Source: Heliocidaris erythrogramma (taxonomy: Eukaryota > Echinodermata > Echinoidea > Camarodonta > Echinometridae). Taken from it: a DNA stretch of 64,000 nucleotides. This document shows, in pieces, positions 1 to 10,835 of the stretch. How positions within the stretch are numbered: the first letter of the stretch is position 1; each line of letters opens with the position of its first letter. The notes under the pieces were generated by a model that did not search any database, was not told the DNA's origin, and saw only the letters and a program-made list of their open reading frames with translations. Where the stretch lies: positions 28,024,199 to 28,088,198 of the forward strand of contig CM046864.1 of assembly GCA_025617745.1 (NCBI GenBank). Reading direction: 5' to 3'. The position numbers were made by a program, and so were the translations under genes.

Positions 1-1968
1 TTTCGACCAAACTAATTTTTGTGCTTGAGAAAATGAACATACATCAATCATATTAAGGCCACACATGTCATATTCATTACATAATATAGAACGTTTGACA
101 CGATCATTACCTCCATTCCAAATAAATTTGTAAAACACATGATTAAGTTTCTTAAAGAAGGAAACTGGTACCTTGACACAAACAGTTGAAAATAAAAAGA
201 TGAGTTGGGGTAAGACTAAAGTTTTGATCACAGTTACTTTACCAATAAGTGACAATCTTCTTCCTCTCCAGCAATTTAGAGTCTGTTCGATACTTTGTAA
301 CTTTGGTATGTAATTCAATTCAAACAACAGGGATAAATTTAAAGAAAATTTTACCCCAAGGAGATTAAAAGAGGAACTAGTCCATGAGAAACCTTGCTCA
401 GAATATGGTCTTTCTTCAGACCCTTTTAATTTTAAATTCATGGTCGCGTATTGTGATTCCTTTAATATTTTCATTGGCACGAATTGAAATTGCAAGAGTT
501 TCTATGACTAATAAAAAAAGATATGGTGAAATGGGGCAACCCTGAAATATACCCCTTTGCATCTTGACTGGAGAGGATAAGTATCCATTGTTACTGACAT
601 AGCTAACCCTGTCTTTATAAAATGATCTGACCCGACGCCTCAAAACCTACAATAAGTCGCCAAAATTATTTTTTTTGTTTTAAACATTTTCTGAAACTAA
701 AAATTCTCAGCTTTCCAATGGTATATCACTTGCCTAGTTTACTCAATGATAACACCTTTAAATATCATATTTAGAATTGGTATGTAACAAGCAATCAATA
801 ACTCCTATTCAGAGAAAATGGCCATTTAAGTTCGGAATAAAAGAGTGCTAAACCTTCGCGCTCTGTGTGCGTCCAAGTGAAATTGGGTATTCAAATGGCC
901 ATAGCAACCAGTATGAAGGGATTATCAGATTAGGCTGAATTTTCGCACGCTCCTCCAGGAGGACCTATTCATTACTCACTCCAAAAATCAATTTAATACC
1001 TTTGGAGGTAAAGTAGTAATTTGGCATTGAATGAAAGTATTACAAAAGCTCTCCAAACACTCATTAGCTCGACATTTGAAAAAAAAGGAGTCATTTTAAA
1101 ATGCCCCAAAAACATATTTCTAAGTCGAATTACGACTCACAAACTTGAGACATGATAGAATGATAATGAAACTACCCATTTCTATAAAAAAAAGAAAGTC
1201 GACTGATCCTAGCAAATTTACTATTTTGGGCTGTTTGCTACGTTGTGGTCCGTGAGACTTATTGTAGGTTTTGAGGCGGCGGGTCACAAATGATCTGACC
1301 CAGGATAAAAAGAAAGGACCTCAATTGAAACGTTCAAGTGCCTTAAACAAAAATTGGTGTTCCACACTGTCAAAAGCTTTTTCAATGTCTAATAACATGA
1401 GCGCACCTGGAACCTCATGCGAATTTGTGTAATCAATTAAGTCCACTACCAAACGAATATTATTTGCAATGTTTCTACCTTTCAAGAAACCAGACTGACT
1501 ATCATCAATAACATCATTCATACACTCTTTCGGTCTTAGTGCAAGACATTTAGAAACAATTTTATAATCAGCTGTGAGCAATGAAATAGGTCTATAATTT
1601 CTGACAGATAACAAGTCTTTGTTCTTCTTTGGTAAAAGCGTAATCACACCATTCCTCTGGGAGGAAGACAAAATACCTGTATCAAATGAATAATTGTAAG
1701 AATCAAGTAATAGATCACATATATCATTGAAAAACACTTTATAGAATTCAATTGGTAAACCGTCCAAACCAGGGGACTTATTAAGGGACATTGTAGATAT
1801 CACTTTCCAAATTTCTGCTTTACCCAGGGGTTGATTCAATTTCTCCTTTTGAAATTCTGAAAAGGACGGAATTTCAATACTATCTAAAAATTTATCAGCC
1901 TCTTTGGAGGAAGAGTTGTTCCACCTGCTTGAATACAAATAGTCATAAAACCCAAACAACTCTTTCAT
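1..1968 (-). pseudogene. L1/Tx1-like LINE, reverse transcriptase part of ORF2
   Basis: This is the reverse transcriptase and C-terminal part of a non-LTR retrotransposon, read right to left and running off the left edge. Residues KSPGLDGLPIEFYK and NYRPISLL, then LDIEKAFDSV (motif A with the first catalytic Asp) lie at 1321-1968, and FQGCPISPYLF at 416-643. The thumb-like stretch LSLIGKVTVIKTLVLPQ lies below 420, as in the L1/Tx1 group. A stop codon sits at 1321 and a 660 bp element interrupts the frame at 628-1287. The block that should carry the YADD catalytic motif is missing near 415, where the frame jumps from the post-B region straight to the LLGVKFS region. The copy is therefore dead. 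It is contiguous with the endonuclease part at 2010-3197. Confidence 0.88.
628..1287. mobile_element. 660 bp non-autonomous TIR element in the LINE
   Basis: The ends are inverted copies of about 32 bp: left begins tgacccgacgcctcaaaacc and the right end is its reverse complement with few changes. An 8 bp direct repeat, aaatgatc, stands at 620-627 and 1288-1295 and looks like the target-site duplication. The LINE reading frame resumes on both sides, so the insertion followed the LINE. An 8 bp duplication is usual for hAT and P superfamilies, but I cannot assign the family. No transposase reading frame is seen inside. Similar ends occur at 3897-12080 and 62043-62922. Confidence 0.8.
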
Positions 1969-2009
1969 AACAGCTTCAGGTTTAGATATTAAAGAACCAT
2001 CATTAGACT

Positions 2010-3197
2010 TTAGTAGTGTAATGCTTCTCTTTTCCCCCTTCTCTTTTCTAAATTACAAAAATATCTAGTACTTTTTTCACCCTTTTCAGCCCATTTAGCT
2101 CTGGCTCGAACAATGGCGCCTGCAGTTTCATAATCTAAGATTTCCTCTAATTTCTTTTCTAAACCCTTAATCTTTTCCACAATTACTTTGGACTTTGCAT
2201 CATCCCCTGATTCGGCTAATCTTTTCTTATTCATGTCAATATCTTTTAATATCTCTCTCTTGCTTTTGTTTCTATCCCTCTTTTTCCTCGCACTATATTC
2301 CATGCAAAATCCAACAATAGTTGATTTCAAAGAGTCCCATATTGTGCTGGGATTACATGATGAATCCTTATGGTCTAATTTAAAATCATTAATTTTACCC
2401 CTGATAAATTCGACAAAATCTTTGTCGTTTAATAAATAAGTGTTCAATTTCCAGAATCCTCTACCTCTTTCTGGACAACCAGTAGAAAGAACCATATCAA
2501 CAATTGAATGATCTGAGGCTACACCACAAGAAATAGCACTTTTTACTAAATTAGAAGAGAGCCCTCTAGACATGAAAATATAATCTAGTCTTGATAATGC
2601 TAATGGGCAGTGTTGGTGTCTAGTATACTTCTTTTCATTGGGATGTAAAAGACGCCAGACATCAATCAAATTCAAGTCCTCCACAATGAGATTAAAAGTG
2701 TCCCTTGATCTATAGTTTGCATGTTGAGGACGAGAACCTTTATAATCAGTATGTCCAATAGCTATATTAAAATCTCCTCCAATAACCAAATTCATACCAC
2801 TGGAATCAATAATTTGACCAAAGACACGTGAAAAGAACTGAGGATCATCATTGTTAGGCCCATATATATTTACCAATTTAAAAGATATCTTGTTAATAGT
2901 TACATCTAACATAATAAAACGGCCAGAAGGATCAGAAATCACATTTGAAACCTGACCTTGGAAACGTGGGTTAAAAAGCACAGCAACACCTCTTGAGTTA
3001 GAAGCATAGCTACTCATAAAAATTTGACCACCCCATTCTATTGACCATATTTGCTCATTATCTTTCAAAGAGTGGGTCTCTTGAAGTAACACAATATCAT
3101 CTTTTCTAGAATGTAAAAAGGAAAACACTTTCTTTCTTTTAAATCTGTCCTGCAGTCCACGGCAGTTAAATGTACAGATTTTAAATGACATGACCAA
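2010..3197 (-). pseudogene. L1/Tx1-like LINE, APE endonuclease part of ORF2
   Basis: This 395-residue open frame is the N-terminal half of the LINE ORF2. It starts MVMSFKICTFNCRGLQ and carries apurinic-endonuclease signatures: LLQETHS near residue 40 (catalytic Glu), GGDFNIAIG near 140, SRLDYIFMS near 205 and SDHSIVDM near 228 (catalytic Asp-His). The linker KWAEKGEKSTRYFCNLEK near its end is typical of L1/Tx1 elements. One base out of frame near 2010-2025 separates it from the reverse transcriptase part, so the ORF2 is broken here. No ORF1 is visible upstream on this strand, so the copy may be 5' truncated. Confidence 0.9.
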
Positions 3198-3599
3198 AAA
3201 TATATGTACAACTTACTTGATAACAATGTGACTAAAAACAAACGTGTAGTTAATCATGTTATTTTATTAATTAAATATTTGATATATCTTAGTCGGGGAA
3301 AAAAGAAGCCTCGAAGTATTGAAGAAATAAGAGAAAAACTGCTTAAAAGTAAACAAGAAGAAAGAAATATTGCGACCGAAATGAATACTTTAAGAAATGG
3401 GAACAATTCAAAGTAACACACATAAGCGGGAAACGAAAACATACAATGGTCATGATGGATGAGGAGCGGAAGGGTCCGTCTGGTTCGCGATCATTTGGAG
3501 TTGGCGGTTCTTTGCTGCTGTAGACCGCCCTTATCTATTCTCTTCTCTTTTCTTCTTTCTTTTTGCTTTTCTTTGCTTGTTTGTGTGTTTGTTGTTTGT
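3198..3599. other. unassigned stretch next to the LINE
   Basis: This stretch lies just upstream (minus strand) of the LINE endonuclease start. It holds a plus-strand 70-codon open frame at 3204-3416 rich in Lys and Glu with no motif I recognise. It may be part of the retroposon whose tail repeats follow at 3600. I see no supported gene. Confidence 0.4.
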
Positions 3600-3896
3600 T
3601 GGGGGGGGGAGGTTCTAATCTATAATATTCATTCGGTCTGATTAAGTCGAGTACACTGTGTACTATGCATGTATATTTACTTATATTATGTATTACTGAA
3701 GACTGTCCTTATGATATGTTGTGTACATGAACTAAAAATGAGATGTATGATTTTTCATTTGTACTGAATGAATGCAATAAAAAAATGCTACAAAAAAAAG
3801 ACAGGGAGGGGGAGGGTGGGGGAAGGCTCTGATCTATAATACTCATTCAGTATGATTGATTTTGCATGTATTATGTACTATATATTTTCATTATAT
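3600..3896 (+). repeat. tandem retroposon tail, units 1 and part of 2
   Basis: Units of about 200-228 bp each start with a G-rich stretch and ggctctgatctataatac, and end with gaatgaatgcaataaa followed by an A-run. The first unit is about 3600-3802. The second starts at about 3803, is cut at 3896 by the nested composite and resumes at 12081. The AATAAA-like signal followed by oligo-A suggests tails of polyadenylated retroposons joined in tandem. Confidence 0.7.
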
Positions 3897-4410
3897 GTGA
3901 CCAGGCACCACAAAACCACCAAAAAGTCGCCAGATATGAATTTTGAGTTAAGGTCTGGTTCTGAAAGAGCAGATAAAAATGATATATAACTCATTAGCAT
4001 TGGATGTTCCTAACTTACTGTACAAAGACAAGACAAGACAGTCCCTCATAATGTTACTTCTGCGAAATAAGGGTTTAAAGTTTGCAGTCTATTGAAGCAC
4101 TCTGACTTGCAAGGTGTTGTGCTAAGGTGACAAAAGGAGGATTAGAACTCAATGAAAATTTCTATGAAGGGATTATCAGATTGGCATACTAATTAGTCAT
4201 ATCCTGTTCATCGAAGTGCACAGGTATCAATGCAAGAACTTACTCCGTTTAAAATTCATGGGGGATCAAAATGAGACAAGTATTCAGGGTCGTAAAAAAG
4301 AAATGTAATACAACAAAATCCAGAGAAGACACAAATAAGTCTACTAAAAAATGTAAAAAATACCACTTCTAGATTATAGGATTTGAAGGTTTGCATGGTG
4401 AAGTTGTAAT

Positions 4411-5393
4411 TCAGAAAAAAAAGGTTTGCGGTACAACCATGTGAGTTGGAATAACTCCACGTTCCGGTCAGAATGCTCTGGCCGTCGTCAGGAGAATGAG
4501 AAGAGCGAATAAATCAGCAGAATTTATATATGACGCGGTAGAAATTCTACAGCTTCACAACTTGTTTGTAATGTTAGGCAATTCACTTTTAAAAGGAGGC
4601 AAACAATAACATCACGGAATTAGTATAGAAAGAAATAGTAACAATAACATCAAAGTACCTGCATTGAAAGGATAAATTACATCAAGGTACCTGCATTGAA
4701 AGGATAAGTAACATCAAACTAATCCTGCGTTGAAAAAACATTGAAAACAAGTGAACAATAGGACTAAGAAAACCAATTAACCGTCTGGATAAGCTGGAAA
4801 CAAAAGGGGGATTAGGACCGTAGATAATCTGTGGAGAGCAAACAAGACATCCTGTTGAGGAAAGAAATTAAGGTTAAAACATACATATGGAAAAAAAGGT
4901 GAAATATTGACACCAGAATGAGTATACTAATAATAAATATAATAAATGTTATGAATGAAGTGGACAGGTGTGGCTGTGGAGAGAAAGGTGAAAAACAATG
5001 GTAATGAACAAATTGAGGAGAGAAACATGAAATCCTGTTGGAGATAATCTGTGGAGAGAAACAAGTCATCCTGTTGAGGAAAGAAATTAAGGTTAAAAAC
5101 ATACATGTGGAAAAAAGGTGAAATAATGACATCAGAATGAGTATCCTAATGATGAATATAATAACTGTTATGAATGAAGTGGACAGGTGTTGCCTGTGGA
5201 GAGAAAGGTGACAAAAACAATGGTAATGAACAAATTGAGGAGAGAAACATGAAATCCTGTTGAGGAAAGAAATTGTGGTTAAAATACATGTGGAAAAAAA
5301 GGTTGATAAATGATGACATCAGGAGTGATGAACAATGGTAAACATGTACAACCTGTGGAAAAAAAGGGGGTGATGACGAAATCAGAAAGAGTA
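4411..5393 (-). mobile_element. Penelope-like element, 3' noncoding part, minus copy
   Basis: This segment is an inverted copy of 11040-11622. It contains internal repeats of about 190 bp built on a pyrimidine-rich unit (in minus sense, tttctttcctcaacaggat and similar), then a terminal block at 4411-4570. That block matches, reversed, the tail at 11452-11622, which holds the motif cctgacgacggcc. It is the downstream continuation of the GIY-YIG reading frame at 9976-10683, the two being separated by the gypsy insertion at 5394-9975. Confidence 0.75.
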
Positions 5394-5529
5394 AATTCAT
5401 GGGTTCTGTGACAAGATTAGTGACTTTACAAATGACGAATTCAGTCGGTGTTTTCTTACTTTGTATTCAACGTTTATTCGGTGTGTCAGCTCTGTGTCGT
5501 TGGTGGGGGCGCTCTTGCAACATGCGATA
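5394..5529 (-). repeat. gypsy 3' LTR
   Basis: This copy of the short LTR matches 9837-9975 almost base for base, from attcatgggttctgtgac to ttgcaacatgcgata on the plus strand. In element sense it follows a purine-rich tract (caaaggggtaaatg) at about 5535-5555, a plausible polypurine tract. The flank on the left is Penelope sequence. Confidence 0.8.
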
Positions 5530-5916
5530 CATTACATTTACCCCTTTGTTTTGAATAATATGCTCACATATAAAATATAGATTTTTCCAAAATCGAAAGT
5601 CCATTTTGCTTTTCCAATAACTGAGTTCAATCTGCATGCAAATTTAAGTTGTTTTTTTACAATGAATATGTCCACTTGTAGTCCTGTAGTTCCTTCTTGT
5701 GCATAACAACATTGTAAATATTGTCCAAAAGTTTGAGTTCAGATCCTGGTTGTAGTTGTAGAAAACAGCTGTGATCAAGGTGCTGATCGTTTTTAATGGT
5801 CCAATAATGATGAACTAAACTCTAAAAGACTAAAACTATACGTTTCTCCTGGAACGCAAAACTATATACAAAAGTTATTGGCACTCACTGGATAAACTCC
5901 TCCTCCCAGTTACCAT

Positions 5917-6756
5917 CTATGTGGACAGTACGTAATCCTGAAATCGTACTGGCAGACGTCTTTCTCTGTGAGGTCTTTGGTGACCATCCCGAAGTATGGG
6001 CCTAGGACGTGCGATGTCATCAGCTGGCGGATCGCAAGGGATGTGTGGGACATCGGCTTCGAAGTTGTCAATATCATAGATATCATCTGGTTGGGGGTTA
6101 TCGTCGACTCTCACATACACCTTCTTGAAGAATGATATGTTCCTTCTTATGACCTGACTTCCCCTTTTCGCGACAATTGTATTGCCACATCTGTGGACCA
6201 CTCTCATTGGTCTAGGGTCAAATGGTGAACATGCTTTTGACGTCTTGGGCTGGCGAACAAGAACAAAATCTCCTTCTTTCAGGTCACTTTCTTTACCATG
6301 CATCTCTCTGTCTGCATGCTTTTTCATCTTTTGTTTCTGTTCTTCATCTCTGGTTTTCATCTCTCTCTGTTCAACAGTTTCTGCATCAGGTTTAGTTACT
6401 TGTGGTAATTCATACTTCATCTCTCTTCCATTCAGGGCTTTGCTTGGAGAGATTTTTGTTGTGGTGTGTGGTGTAGCTCTGTACATGCGAAGAAATCGGA
6501 AGAGTTGTTGTTTCCAGTTACTTCCTTCTGTGTGTGCTGTTCTAATGACTTTGACTAGGCATCTGTTAAAGCGTTCAACAGATCCATTTGCTCTTGGCCA
6601 TAGTGGTGTTACTCTTCTGTGATGGAATCCTAAGCTAGCAGCAAACTTCTCAAACTCGTGACCGCTGAAAGGTGGGCCATTGTCAGTTTTTAGTGTGACA
6701 GGTACGCCGTGTCTGGCGAAGATTGCATCGAAATGTCGCCTTTTGTACTTCTTCAA
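5917..6756 (-). pseudogene. gypsy integrase, C-terminal two thirds
   Basis: The frame encodes the integrase core from the second catalytic Asp onward. LKTDNGPPF holds the second Asp and NGSVERFNRCL the catalytic Glu of the DDE triad. A charged linker and a C-terminal domain with GDFVLVRQPK and FDPRPMRVV follow, ending LPVRFQDYVLST. The zinc-binding H2C2 domain and the segment with the first catalytic Asp are absent. The junction with the RNase H frame near 6750 joins EEVQKAT-type sequence directly to IFARHGVP, in a different frame. The product could not integrate DNA. Confidence 0.85.
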
Positions 6757-7396
6757 ATGTCATTGCTTTTGGGGTAGCATTGTTAGAGACATAGTTGAGG
6801 TAGTGAGTGTCTGGATTTGGTTCTGTCGTTTTCATCTTCTCAGGGTGTCTGCTCAAATAGTCAGCTGGGTTTTCCTCATCTTTTCCGGGCTTGTACACAA
6901 GGGTACAGTTGTATGGCATCAGCCTCAGTCTCCATCTCTCTATTCTGGCTGACATTGGTGTTTGCTTCTCAAAGATTCTCAGCAGTGGTTTGTGATCTGT
7001 AATCACCTTGAACTTTGCTCCATAGAGATAAAGATGGAAATGTTCTATTCCCCAAACAACTGCAAGCATCTCTCTTTCTGTCTGAGAGTATCTGGTCTCT
7101 GTATCTGATAGTGTTTTACTGGCGTATGATATGGGTTGGTTGTTCTGACACAACATAGCTCCTAGTCCGACTGGGCTTGCATCTACTATCAACTCTGTTG
7201 GCTGTGTCGGGTTGAAGTATGGCATTGTGTGTGAATTTGCCATGGCTTTCTTTAGATTCTCAAATGCCTCAGTTTCTGGCGTTTCCCACTTCCAGTCTAC
7301 ATCTTGGTGTGTTAGCCGTCGAAGTGGTGCTGTGATAGTTGAATAATCTGGAATGAATCTGGAAATGTAAGATGCCAGGCCAAGTAGAGATTTCAC
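6683..7396 (-). pseudogene. gypsy reverse transcriptase thumb and RNase H
   Basis: This frame follows the reverse transcriptase fragment at 7393-7710. It begins with SLLGLASYISRFIPDYS, typical of the connection region in Ty3/gypsy polymerases. It then carries RNase H motifs: LIVDASPVGLGAML (first Asp), TEREMLAVVWG (Glu) and VITDHKPLLRI (Asp). NPADYLSRHP marks its end. The last codons overlap in sequence the integrase fragment in another frame, marking the deletion junction. Confidence 0.88.
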
Positions 7397-7710
7397 TTCC
7401 TTTGCATTTTTGGTGGTTCGGCCTTTAGTATGGAATCTACTTTCTTGCTGTCTGGCCTAAGTCCTTCCTGACTGAAAATGTGTCCATAGAACTTGACTTC
7501 AGGGCATGAGAACTTGCACTTTTCTTGATTGAGTTTCACATCATATGATTGCAGCCTATCTAGAACTGCTGAGAGATTGGCATCGTGTTCATCTGAGGTC
7601 TTCCCGTACACGATTATGTCATCTGATACATTTTTGACTCCGTTTAGTCCTGACAGAAGCTCTGCTACTGCTGCTTGAAATATTTCTGATGCTGCGTTCA
7701 CACCAAACAT
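7393..7710 (-). pseudogene. gypsy reverse transcriptase, palm part
   Basis: This frame carries the catalytic block of the reverse transcriptase. FGVNAASEIFQ is the region before motif C, and VSDDIIVYG replaces the usual YVDD, keeping both Asp residues. KCKFSCPEVKFYGHIFS follows. The upstream half of the enzyme is in a different frame at 7698-8321, so a frameshift near 7700 splits the enzyme. Confidence 0.88.
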
Positions 7711-8321
7711 AAGCCGCTTGTATCTCCTAAGGCCAAGGTGTGTGCTGAAAGTAGTAATATGTCTCCTACTTTTTCAAGTTCAAACTGGTGATAGCCTGAT
7801 GTTAGATCAAGTGTGCTGAAAACTGTGGCACCATTCATGTCTTCTATCAACTCATCTAGTGTAGGCATCGGGTGCCGTTCACGCTTGATGGCAGCATTCG
7901 CCTGTCTCATGTCTACACACAGTCTCACTGCTCCACTGGGTTTTGGTACAACCACAATCGGGCTGATCCACGGAGTTGGGCCATCTATTTTCTCAATGAT
8001 GTCCATTTTCTCTAGTCTTTCTAGTTCTCTTTCTACGTCCTTTCTTGTATGGAATGGAATTCTTCTGTGTTTCTGTTGCTTTGGCATGACCTCTTCATCA
8101 ATGTGAAGCTTTATCTCCTTTCCTTTTACCCTCCCTATGCCTGGCTCGAAAAGGGACTTGTATTTTCCGTTATTTGCTGATTTGTCATTCGTTGTTTGAT
8201 GATATGGATCGTTATCAACCTCAGGGCTGTGGCAGTGTCGAGACTCAGCAAGTTGCTTTGCTAGCCTTGACCACATGAAATCTGGCTTCACAGTTAGTTC
8301 CATGTGATGATTTGAGTTCAA
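7698..8321 (-). pseudogene. gypsy reverse transcriptase, N-terminal half
   Basis: The frame holds the fingers and motif A: RRIPFHTRKDVERELERL, WISPIVVVPKP, VRLCVDMRQANAAI and TLDLTSGYHQF (first catalytic Asp). It overlaps the end of the gag-protease frame by about 75 bases, which could reflect a frameshift between Gag-Pro and Pol. The frame becomes nonsense after GYHQFELEK, where the family continues into motif B. Confidence 0.87.
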
Positions 8322-9537
8322 TGTCGATAACTCCTATGACAGGTAGTGGCTTGTCTGATCCATATGGATAAATTCTTGTATTAGCTTTGTGGATCTGTAT
8401 CTTCCTACCCTTTCTAAGTTCATGGAATGTTGGGGCATCCATGATGTTGCCTGTTGCCCCTGAATCTATCAGTGCCGTCATTTTGTAGTCTTCGATCATC
8501 ACCTCCGTCATGCCTATTGGTAGGTTGCTCCGTCCTTCATCATGGGCAGTATAGGTACGTTCAAACACTGCAAATGTATACTCTGGGTTTGGGCAGTCCT
8601 TTTCCGATTGTTTGACTTGGTTGACTCCCTTGGGTTTGGACTTGGTTGACTCCCTTGGGTTTGGACTTGGTTGACTCCCTTGGGTTTGGACTTGGTTGAC
8701 TCCCTTGGGTTTGGACTTGCAGACTCTGGCAAAATGTCCAATCTTGTAGCACGATTTACACTCCTTACCCTTGGCTGGGCAAGTCCTCTGGTGAGGATAT
8801 TGGCCACCGCAGGAATAGCAAGGCTTGGTTATCGAAGAATTTTTCTGTCTCACTGGTCGGCCTCTCTGCGACTGTGATCGCTGCCTGTTTCTTCGGTATG
8901 TATGGTTTCCCCTACCAGATGCTCTACCTCGAGTAGCATTGACCGATTCTTCATCCGCTTGGTCAGATTCAGAGTTCTTGAAAATATTTACACTCACTTT
9001 CTCTAGTTCTCCTGCTTGTTTTTCACTTGCTTCTAGGGCTCTACCAGTGTCTATTAACTTTTGTAGGGGCAGTTCAGTTCCCTTGCATAGGGCTTGCCTT
9101 CTGAGTGTATGGGAGTGACAGTGCATTATTATCTGTGCCATTATCTCTTTATCATCATCTGCAAAATTGCAATTCTTTGCAAGCTGTCGCAATCGCGTTG
9201 CAAAATGGTCTAGTGATTCTCCTGGTTCTTGTCGTGCTTGACGGAATACATACACTTCGTACAGTGGGTTGGCTTTTGGCTTGAAATATGTATTCAGGGC
9301 ATCAACTGCTTTGTCATACTCATTATCGTTACCAGTGTCATTCAATGTATCAAAAATATCATCAACCTTGGGGCCTGCATAGTGTAGTAGCATAGCTCGT
9401 TTACGTTTGGGGTCTGTGATATCTAGTGCAATCATTAGCCTCTCAAATCTGGACAGCCATTTGGTCCACTGCGGGCCTGGATTCACCTCAGTTTCCATGA
9501 ATGGAGGAAACGTTGGCATACTAAACTGTGCACTCAT
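8245..9537 (-). CDS. gypsy Gag with zinc knuckles and aspartic protease
   Basis: This open frame of 430 codons encodes Gag and the start of Pol. Residues 1-170 look like the retrotransposon Gag capsid domain (WTKWLSRFERLMIALD, FRQARQEPGESLDHFATRLR). A basic RG-rich segment follows near 200-230, and then two cysteine knuckles (CYSCGGQYPHQRTC and CKSCYKIGHFARVC). After a short tandem repeat comes a retropepsin motif, ALIDSGATGNIMD, with the catalytic Asp-Ser-Gly. It starts about 240 bases inside the 5' LTR. The frame is intact, but the rest of Pol is broken. Confidence 0.88.
   Translation of the reverse strand: MSAQFSMPTFPPFMETEVNPGPQWTKWLSRFERLMIALDITDPKRKRAMLLHYAGPKVDDIFDTLNDTGNDNEYDKAVDALNTYFKPKANPLYEVYVFRQARQEPGESLDHFATRLRQLAKNCNFADDDKEIMAQIIMHCHSHTLRRQALCKGTELPLQKLIDTGRALEASEKQAGELEKVSVNIFKNSESDQADEESVNATRGRASGRGNHTYRRNRQRSQSQRGRPVRQKNSSITKPCYSCGGQYPHQRTCPAKGKECKSCYKIGHFARVCKSKPKGVNQVQTQGSQPSPNPRESTKSKPKGVNQVKQSEKDCPNPEYTFAVFERTYTAHDEGRSNLPIGMTEVMIEDYKMTALIDSGATGNIMDAPTFHELRKGRKIQIHKANTRIYPYGSDKPLPVIGVIDIELKSSHGTNCEARFHVVKASKATC
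8613..8719 (-). repeat. 25 bp tandem repeat inside gypsy gag
   Basis: The unit gactcccttgggtttggact plus five bases is repeated about four times (starts near 8623, 8648, 8673 and 8698). Because 25 is not a multiple of three, successive copies are read in three different frames, giving the peptides SKPKGVNQ, VQTQGSQP and SPNPREST in turn before the first returns. Confidence 0.85.
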
Positions 9538-9780
9538 GATTAGGCCTTAAATATGATATTTACGTCTGAATGTGCTCTTATATACTTCTCTCGGTTAGTA
9601 TATTTGTTATGAGCATGCATGTACTCACGAACTGAGCACTAAAACTGGTCACAAACAGTTGTTGGCTGGACACCGGTAAGAGCAGCGTTGTCTCCCCGTA
9701 GCTCTGGCGGGCATACGTCTCTCGAACTGCTTGCACTATCAGCTCAGAATCTCGTCAAATCACAATCCTTTTAGTCAATT

Positions 9781-9795
9781 ACCCTCGTCGCCATT
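9781..9795 (-). other. possible gypsy primer-binding site
   Basis: In element sense the sequence tggcgacgagggt lies between the 5' LTR repeat and gag. It resembles the start of tRNA-complementary primer sites, but it is about 40 bases inside the edge of the recognisable LTR repeat rather than next to it. Either the LTR is longer than the direct repeat shows or the true site is elsewhere. Confidence 0.35.
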
Positions 9796-9836
9796 GTAAC
9801 GGTTGAAGACATTATCTTTGCTCGATCCTATCTAGT

Positions 9837-9975
9837 AATTCATGGGTTCTGTGACAAGATTAGTGACTTTACAAATGACGAATTCAGTCGGTGTTTTCTT
9901 ACTTTGTATTCAACGTTTATTCGGTGTGTCAGCTCTGTGTCGTTGTCCGGTGGGGCGCTCTTGCAACATGCGATA
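9837..9975 (-). repeat. gypsy 5' LTR
   Basis: This direct repeat of 5394-5529 has only small differences near the gcgcccca region. In element sense the Penelope GIY-YIG frame is interrupted right before it. Confidence 0.8.
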
Positions 9976-10835
9976 TAGTAAAAACACAAAATTTCGTTGA
10001 AGAAAGCAATTACGGTTGAATATGCTATAATTGAGTGAAAACCAAATGTCGCTGATCTGTAAACCCTTGTCCTGTGTGACTGTGTTATGTCTGTGAATCT
10101 CGATGGCTTCACGGACCCTCCTGGTGTACCAGTTGGAAGCGGGGGCTACAAGTTTGGTGTCTTCCCAGTGAATCTGGTGATCAAGAGTGACAGAATGATT
10201 GATAATGGCAGATTGGTCGTAGTGACCAAGTCTCCCATGGGCACGGTGTTCCTTGATGCGAGATTTGATGTCCCTGTGTCCTTGTGTGTAGAGAGACTTG
10301 TGACCTTTGTGTTTAGAGCTGAAGAAAACCCGTATGTTAGCCTTCGGCAGGACTCGCTGAATGCAGTGAGAGACCTGACCTGTGTAGGGAATAGTGCAGG
10401 ACGAGATGTGCCTGGTTGGTGGGGGAGAATGGGGTTTGTTGACAGATGTGCGTATTTCCTGAGGAGGGAAACCATTGTTGACTAAGGCTGCTTTGATGTG
10501 TTTTAACTCGTTGTCAAGGCTGGTTGAGTCGCAGACGTTGTGAGCTCTCCTGATCAGGGAACTGGAGACCGAACGTTTGACGGACGGGTGCTGGAAAGAT
10601 CGGAAGTTGAGATAGCGATCTGTGTGGGTAGGTTTACGGTAAACACTGTGGGAGAGTGAACCGTCAGGCCTGTGGGTGATCAAAACATCAAGAAAAGGAA
10701 GAGAGTTATTTTTTTCTGCTTCTGACGAGAAGCTGATGGAGGGCTGATGTTTGTTGAGAAAATCCTGGAAATTGTTCAGCTTTTCCGGACCGTGCGGCCA
10801 AATGACAAACGTGTCGTCAACGTAACGGAGCCATT
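9976..10835 (-). pseudogene. Penelope-like element, RT end and GIY-YIG endonuclease (minus copy)
   Basis: Reading right to left, the segment begins in the reverse transcriptase catalytic motif (RYVDDTFVIWP near 10810-10830). It passes through LPFLDVLITHRPDG and VYRKPTHTDRYLNF, which are hallmarks of Penelope-type polymerases, and reaches a GIY-YIG endonuclease half. Residues SRIKEHR, SAIINHS, DHQIHWEDTKLV, NWYTRRVREAIEI and NTVTQDKGLQISDIW match the later part of that nuclease. A frameshift occurs in an A-run near 10712. The N-terminal two thirds of the polymerase are missing because the copy starts at the inverted junction near 10833. The frame runs into the gypsy LTR at 9975. Confidence 0.88.

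Larger units (their letters stand above)
5394..9975 (-). mobile_element. Ty3/gypsy (Mag/SURL-like) retrotransposon, internally deleted
   Basis: An LTR retrotransposon of about 4.6 kb reads right to left: LTR, gag, protease, reverse transcriptase, RNase H, integrase, LTR. Direct repeats of about 136-139 bp bound it (5394-5529 and 9837-9975). It sits inside the Penelope element: the intact site is seen at 11052, and the flanks suggest a duplication of ttact or a similar 4-5 bp. The order PR-RT-RH-IN and two CCHC-like knuckles in Gag fit Ty3/gypsy, and the Mag clade, known in sea urchins as SURL, is the closest that I recognise. Frameshifts and a deletion in integrase make it non-autonomous. Confidence 0.9.

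Noticed and set aside
3204..3416. 70-codon plus-strand frame next to the LINE
   Set aside because: No recognisable domain, no splice context, adjacent to retroposon debris.
6182..6622. 146-codon plus-strand frame
   Set aside because: Antisense shadow of the gypsy integrase.
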